From the NCBI GenBank assembly GCA_029261675.1, contig JAJDBA010000089.1, positions 1 through 16,640 on the forward strand: a stretch of 16,640 nt of DNA, written 5' to 3'. The stretch is from Nitrospinaceae bacterium. GTDB taxonomy: Bacteria > Nitrospinota > Nitrospinia > Nitrospinales > VA-1. Position 1 is the first letter of the stretch, and each line of letters begins with the position of its first letter. Of this stretch, positions 12,346-16,640 are shown one piece after another. The notes beneath the pieces are model-generated. The model saw nothing but the letters and a program-made list of their open reading frames with translations, was not told where the DNA came from and ran no database searches. Both the position numbers and the translations under genes were made by a program.

Positions 12346-13668
12346 ATGAATGATTCAAGATATCAGGAAGCCCTAGACTATTTATACAGCCTCACACATA
12401 GTGGAATAAAACTGGGGCTACAAAACACCTCCCGGCTTTTGCAATATTTTGATAACCCACAGCTCGGCATCCGCACCATTCATATAGCAGGAACCAATGG
12501 CAAAGGTTCTACGGCGGCTATTACCGAATCAATTTTGAGAGCCGCTGGATTAAAGACAGGACTTTATACATCCCCTCACCTTCTCGATTTTCGCGAGCGC
12601 ATTCAAATAAATCGAAACCTGATTGAAAAACAGAATGTCACTCGATTAATACTAAAAATAAAAAGCGCTGTAGAAAAGCTCGATATACCCGTGACTTTTT
12701 TTGAATTCGGAACGGTCTTGGCCTTCCTATATTTTAAAGAGCAAAAAACCGATGTGAATATCCTGGAGGTGGGATTGGGAGGAAGACTTGATGCCACCAA
12801 CTTGTGTGAAGCAGATATTTCCATCATCACCTCAATTTCTCACGATCACATCGAGTATTTGGGGGACGACCTCAAGCAAATTGCTTTCGAAAAAGCTTCC
12901 ATTATCAAGCCAAGCGGTACAGTTTTTGCTCATATACCAGATAACGAAATATTCAATGTTGTCAATAGTTTGGCCCAAAGTCGTGAGGCCTCGATTTACA
13001 GGTTAAACAGGGAGTTTAAAGTAGCCCAAATTGAACCCGGACAAGGCCTCCAGATATTCAATTTCAGTGGCGAAAAAGAAGAATTCAAAGGCTTGAAATT
13101 ACCCCTAATCGGTCAATTTCAGGCCCAGAATGCAGGTTTAGCCATTGCCGCCTGTTTGAATTTTTTGTCGAACTGCAATAAGGATGACATTAGAAAGGGG
13201 TTAGAAACGGTTCAATGGGAGGGTCGGCTTGAGGTTGTTTCCGACCACCCCACAGTAGTTCTGGATAGTGCCCATAATGAAGCTAGCGTCAGGAATATGA
13301 CGTCTGAGCTACGCAAAAACATCAAGTTTTCGCGCTGTCTAGTGATTCTTGGGCTCATGAAAGATAAAGAAATTGACAAAATCATAGAAATTTTGAGTCA
13401 GTTTGGCGACCGTTTTTACTTAGTTCAGGTGAATCCCCCCAGAGGGGAGGATCCAGAGAAGTTGCAGGAAAAATTAAAAAAATACAAGAAACCGACTCAG
13501 GTATCAGAAAGTGTTTCCAGTGCGTTACAGACAATCAAAGATTTTGCAAATCCCAACGATTTGGTCTGTATCACAGGGTCCATTTTTACCGTGGCCGAAG
13601 CTAAAAAATATTTTCAATATGAAAAAAGTTTTTCTAATTCTGGGAATTCTCCTCGCTCTGGCAAATGA
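12346..13668 (+). CDS. folC: Bifunctional folylpolyglutamate/dihydrofolate synthase
   Basis: A 440-residue Mur-ligase-family enzyme that adds glutamate to dihydropteroate and folates using ATP. It shows P-loop GTNGKGS (49-55), the TSPHLLDFRERI region (75-86), EVGLGGRLDATN (141-152), SHDHIEYLG (165-173), the lysine K183 of FEKASIIKP that is carbamylated in relatives, WEGRLE, and LDSAHNEAS with D307/H310. A GTG at 12247 would add 33 residues outside the family; ATG 12346 gives the usual length and N-terminus, although no clear ribosome site is seen. Its last 50 bases overlap lptD, and the C-terminal tail after YFQYE is low-complexity (SFSNSGNSPRSGK), shaped by that overlap. Confidence 0.95.
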   Translation: MNDSRYQEALDYLYSLTHSGIKLGLQNTSRLLQYFDNPQLGIRTIHIAGTNGKGSTAAITESILRAAGLKTGLYTSPHLLDFRERIQINRNLIEKQNVTRLILKIKSAVEKLDIPVTFFEFGTVLAFLYFKEQKTDVNILEVGLGGRLDATNLCEADISIITSISHDHIEYLGDDLKQIAFEKASIIKPSGTVFAHIPDNEIFNVVNSLAQSREASIYRLNREFKVAQIEPGQGLQIFNFSGEKEEFKGLKLPLIGQFQAQNAGLAIAACLNFLSNCNKDDIRKGLETVQWEGRLEVVSDHPTVVLDSAHNEASVRNMTSELRKNIKFSRCLVILGLMKDKEIDKIIEILSQFGDRFYLVQVNPPRGEDPEKLQEKLKKYKKPTQVSESVSSALQTIKDFANPNDLVCITGSIFTVAEAKKYFQYEKSFSNSGNSPRSGK

Positions 13669-16141
13669 CGCATCTTCCAGTGATGACACCCAAACTATCT
13701 TATCAGAACCTACTGACACGGTTTCCTCTTCGCAAGAAGTTGATGCAATGCCCCACAGTTTTGACAGGATCTATTCGGATGATGAAGTTTTTTTAACGGA
13801 GTCCGGATTCAAAATACAGCCAGGCTATATCCCAAATTGGTTTTGGGCGGATGGAACCCCTCTTACCCCAATTGAATCCCAAAAACTGGATCACAAGTTT
13901 GGGCCTTCCACATCAGACGACTCTCCTGATTGGTTATGGGCAGATGGCAAGCCTTTGTCTGCAGAAGAAAATACCCAAATGCCTGACCCTCTAAATTTCC
14001 CAGAATGGGTGCAAACGAAGGATCATCAAGTAACCTCCCCTCAAAAAACGGGCAAAAGCAAACGCGCTAAAGATGAAATATCCATTCTTGCTGACCATGT
14101 AAGGCAAAACGTAAAAAAGGAAATTATCTGGGCATGGGGGAAAGTAAAAATTCGGATGGAGAACAAAACGATTCAAGCGGATAGAATCAAAATCAATAAT
14201 AAAACAGGGAAAGGGGAAGCCAGGGGCAACGTTATTATCAGGAGCGCCGATGGTACTCGGTTGAAAGCTAACAAGTCGCTTTTCAATATTAAAAATCAGA
14301 AGGGGACAATTCTTCAAACTCGAGGACGACTTGGAAAAACTCACTACATAAAAAGCCAAGAGTTATCTCGACTTTCAGACACTCACTATAAAGCCAAATC
14401 TGTTTCACTCACCACTTGCACGGGAAAGTTGCCAGACTGGTTATTTGAAGCCGAGTCTATGGATATCATTACGGGTGACAGGGTTGTTTTCACAGGAGGC
14501 GTTTTAAGAATAAGAGATATTCCCGTACTTTACATTCCCGCTGGCTACCTACCTATGGATCAGAAAAGAAAAAGTGGTTTTCTATTTCCTTCATTTGGCA
14601 ATAGTGATATCGATGGGGCTACCCTCAACAATGAATATTTCTGGGCCATCGATGACCACTCCGATGCGACCTTTAAACTGGGATACAGAAGCAAGCGTGG
14701 CTTTTCTCCAGAAATTGAATACAGATACACTCCCAGCCAGACAACTCAGGGAATTTTTAGCGGATCACTTATTGATGACAAAATAACGGGAGAAACATTC
14801 TGGAAGGTGGATGCGACACATAAGCAGGAATTACCTATGGGTTTTCAATTCAATGGAACTCTGGATCTGGAAGGAAAGGAATTCAACAAAACTTTTAACG
14901 ACGACACCAATCAAAGAAATCGTCGTATTTCTAATTCTTATGCAACTATTAGAAAAAGTTGGGATAGTAGTAGTTTGGAAATCCTCACTCGTTTTAGGGA
15001 CAGCACCGATATTGCCAGCGATCAAACTCTCGGAGAGCTACCTCAAATAACCTATAAAGCTCAAAGACAAGCTATCGGAGACTCTGAGTTTTATTTTAAT
15101 CAAGACACCAAGTTTACTTCTTTCTTAACCGATCTAAACTCAGACCCAGACATTGACGATAACTTCCTGGTTCAGAGGCTCGACTTCCATCCACAGCTCA
15201 CCCGTAGCTTTGCATTAGCACCCTGGCTCAGCTTTACGCCAACTCTGGGTGTGCGCGAAACTCTCTATAGCAAAGGCCAGAATGACGAAGGCTTCTTTTC
15301 CCGCGAAGCCTTAGATTTAGTCGCAACTCTTAAAGGACCTACGTTTGAAAAAGTCTTCGAGACTCGCAACAAACTCATCCCAAAAATTAAACACTTACTC
15401 GAACCCAGGCTCATACTTAATTACATTCCTGACCTAGACCGAAAAGATAAAGATAAAATAAAAACATTTGATGCCATAGATTCGATCAGCCCTCAAAGTT
15501 TGGTCACTTATTCATTAACCCAAAGAATCTTACAAAAAGAAGCGGATGGGAAGGGTGACTTTAATACCCGGCAAGTATTAAGATTCGATGTCAGCCAGAG
15601 CTTTGACCTTCGAGAAGCAGGAAGAGTCGACACCACCGATAACCCCAGCGAACCTTTCTCAGATGTACGCTTCGATCTGGATAGCAGACTGGTCGATCCT
15701 CTTTTGTTAAACTTTGATTCTACTTATGACATAAACGACAAGGTTTTAAAGACTTTCAACTTCCAGATTGGGTTTAGACCCATGGAGGAAGTTACCCTTT
15801 ATATTGAAAGACGATTTACCCGTAGAGCCGATGTATCCACAGTAGCCACACTGGATTGGGATTTCAATAAAGGATGGAATTTTAAAGCCAGTACAAGGCT
15901 CGATGAAAAAACTGCGACCCATAGGGAAACTAATTTAAGTTTGCTGTATGATAACCCTTGTAAGTGCTGGGGATTTAATCTTGACTTTATCCAGCGGAAC
16001 AATTTCAACAGCACTTCAGGTACTAGTGCAGGGGCTAGTGAAACCAAGTTTCTCGCAGGAATCACATTTCGCGGATTGGGTTCTATCAGCTCTGGACAAA
16101 AAGGACAATTTATTCACAGGAGTTTTGAGCCACTCAAATGA
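13619..16141 (+). CDS. lptD: LPS-assembly outer-membrane protein LptD
   Basis: An 840-residue beta-barrel protein that, with lipoprotein LptE, inserts LPS into the outer leaflet. MKKVFLILGILLALA is a signal peptide. Residues about 40-150 are an unusual Trp-rich repeat segment. About 153-265 form the LptA-like jellyroll (ISILADHV, GNVIIRSADGTRL). TTCTGKLPDW (265-274) begins the conserved LptD core, with IPVLYIPAGYLPMDQKRKSGFLFPSFG, and the rest is barrel strands including LEPRLILNY. Cysteines are few: C267, and C781/C783 in NPCKCWGF, where the common form is an adjacent CC pair. The fewer cysteines imply one inter-domain disulfide rather than two. ATG 13619 is chosen because the signal peptide begins there. 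It overlaps folC by 50 bases and pyrE by ATGA. Confidence 0.95.
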   Translation: MKKVFLILGILLALANDASSSDDTQTILSEPTDTVSSSQEVDAMPHSFDRIYSDDEVFLTESGFKIQPGYIPNWFWADGTPLTPIESQKLDHKFGPSTSDDSPDWLWADGKPLSAEENTQMPDPLNFPEWVQTKDHQVTSPQKTGKSKRAKDEISILADHVRQNVKKEIIWAWGKVKIRMENKTIQADRIKINNKTGKGEARGNVIIRSADGTRLKANKSLFNIKNQKGTILQTRGRLGKTHYIKSQELSRLSDTHYKAKSVSLTTCTGKLPDWLFEAESMDIITGDRVVFTGGVLRIRDIPVLYIPAGYLPMDQKRKSGFLFPSFGNSDIDGATLNNEYFWAIDDHSDATFKLGYRSKRGFSPEIEYRYTPSQTTQGIFSGSLIDDKITGETFWKVDATHKQELPMGFQFNGTLDLEGKEFNKTFNDDTNQRNRRISNSYATIRKSWDSSSLEILTRFRDSTDIASDQTLGELPQITYKAQRQAIGDSEFYFNQDTKFTSFLTDLNSDPDIDDNFLVQRLDFHPQLTRSFALAPWLSFTPTLGVRETLYSKGQNDEGFFSREALDLVATLKGPTFEKVFETRNKLIPKIKHLLEPRLILNYIPDLDRKDKDKIKTFDAIDSISPQSLVTYSLTQRILQKEADGKGDFNTRQVLRFDVSQSFDLREAGRVDTTDNPSEPFSDVRFDLDSRLVDPLLLNFDSTYDINDKVLKTFNFQIGFRPMEEVTLYIERRFTRRADVSTVATLDWDFNKGWNFKASTRLDEKTATHRETNLSLLYDNPCKCWGFNLDFIQRNNFNSTSGTSAGASETKFLAGITFRGLGSISSGQKGQFIHRSFEPLK
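13829..14008 (+). repeat. Degenerate Trp-Ala-Asp-Gly repeats in LptD N-terminus
   Basis: Residues 71-86 (IPNWFWADGTPLTPIE) and 102-117 (SPDWLWADGKPLSAEE) are clear copies of one 16-residue unit, 31 residues apart. A third decayed copy begins FPEW at 127. The unit lies between signal peptide and LptA-like domain, so it is periplasmic. Confidence 0.8.
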
Positions 16142-16640
16142 GCGATTCATCTAAATTAGCTAGAATGGCTTTGGAGTCAGGTGCCGTACGCCTCAGTCCA
16201 GAGAAACCTTTTACCTGGGCATCGGGTTACAAAATGCCCATCTATAATGATAACCGTCTCTTGCTTGGAAAAGCGGAGTACCGATCGTTCATCTCACAAA
16301 TATTTGCAAAATATTCAGAAACCTCGGTCGACAAAGTCGATGTCATAGCAGGAACAGCCACTGCGGGAATTCCTCATGCAACTACATTGGCTGACAGACT
16401 TAGCAAACCCCTTATTTATGTGAGAGCCGCTACAAAATCTCATGGCATGGGCAATCAAATTGAAGGCCCACTTTCTCCCAAACAAAATGTTTTACTAATA
16501 GAGGATCTCATCTCAACAGGTGGAAGCGCAATAAATGCCGTGAACGCAATTCGCAAAGCAGGGGGTATCGTCGAACACTGCTTCTGCATATTTAGTTATG
16601 GGTTTATCGAGGCTCGCAATCGATTCGATGAAATCAACTG
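16138..16640 (+). CDS. pyrE: Orotate phosphoribosyltransferase (3' end beyond window)
   Basis: The first 167 residues of a type I phosphoribosyltransferase that converts orotate and PRPP to OMP in pyrimidine synthesis. It has FTWASGYKMPIYNDNR (orotate-side N-terminus), GTATAGIPHA, the flexible catalytic loop ATKSHGMGNQIEG (98-110) and the PRPP motif VLLIEDLISTGGS (118-130). ATG 16138 overlaps the lptD TGA (ATGA), so translation is coupled. There is no housekeeping link between LPS export and pyrimidines; the overlap reflects a compact operon. The reading frame runs open through the window end, where a short C-terminal part (typically 20-50 residues) is missing. Confidence 0.94.
   Translation, partial: MSDSSKLARMALESGAVRLSPEKPFTWASGYKMPIYNDNRLLLGKAEYRSFISQIFAKYSETSVDKVDVIAGTATAGIPHATTLADRLSKPLIYVRAATKSHGMGNQIEGPLSPKQNVLLIEDLISTGGSAINAVNAIRKAGGIVEHCFCIFSYGFIEARNRFDEIN

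Overview
The window is an AT-leaning, gene-dense bacterial chromosome segment. It encodes LptD, so the organism is a Gram-negative with an outer membrane and LPS. It also carries a flagellar-type MotA/MotB stator with a PilZ protein, and it uses several TTG starts. No gene fixes the phylum. Proteobacteria-like or Nitrospinota-like lineages would fit, but this is a guess from style, not a demonstrated assignment.

Layout. 1-1100: a tRNA-Arg(CCT) on the minus strand, a stand-alone receiver-domain response regulator behind a good sigma70-like promoter, then a near-consensus sigma54 promoter driving a 28-residue membrane peptide. 1087-2450: three small or medium membrane proteins of unknown function and a regulatory-looking interval with nested inverted repeats. 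2451-3809: a short TPR protein convergent with a three-gene minus-strand cluster (lipoprotein, DUF5675-type protein, 97-residue unknown) that ends in a hairpin. 3912-6862: a parvulin-type prolyl isomerase fused to a rhodanese domain that lacks its catalytic cysteine, followed by the two ATPases of an oligopeptide ABC importer (OppD/OppF type, ATGA overlap) without their permeases. 6881-7198: an SMR-family (Gdx/SugE-like) exporter on the minus strand.

7199-10382 is the most unusual part: motA, motB and a PilZ gene in one unit closed by a strong intrinsic terminator. The MotB carries about 310 residues of charged, predicted coiled-coil sequence on the cytoplasmic side, before the usual transmembrane, plug and OmpA-like regions. 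Normal MotB has only about 20-30 residues there. The PilZ gene starts inside the motB 3' end with a perfect AGGAGG, so a c-di-GMP receptor is made together with this modified stator. I regard this as the best candidate for an undescribed system in the window.

10416-12196: an unrecognised 207-residue protein, a metallo-beta-lactamase-fold protein with a degenerate metal site, and a protein that looks like a LexA/S24 peptidase domain without a DNA-binding domain. 12346-16640: folC, lptD and pyrE (cut by the window end), tightly overlapped in one direction. The lptD has an extra Trp-rich repeat segment between the signal peptide and the LptA-like domain.
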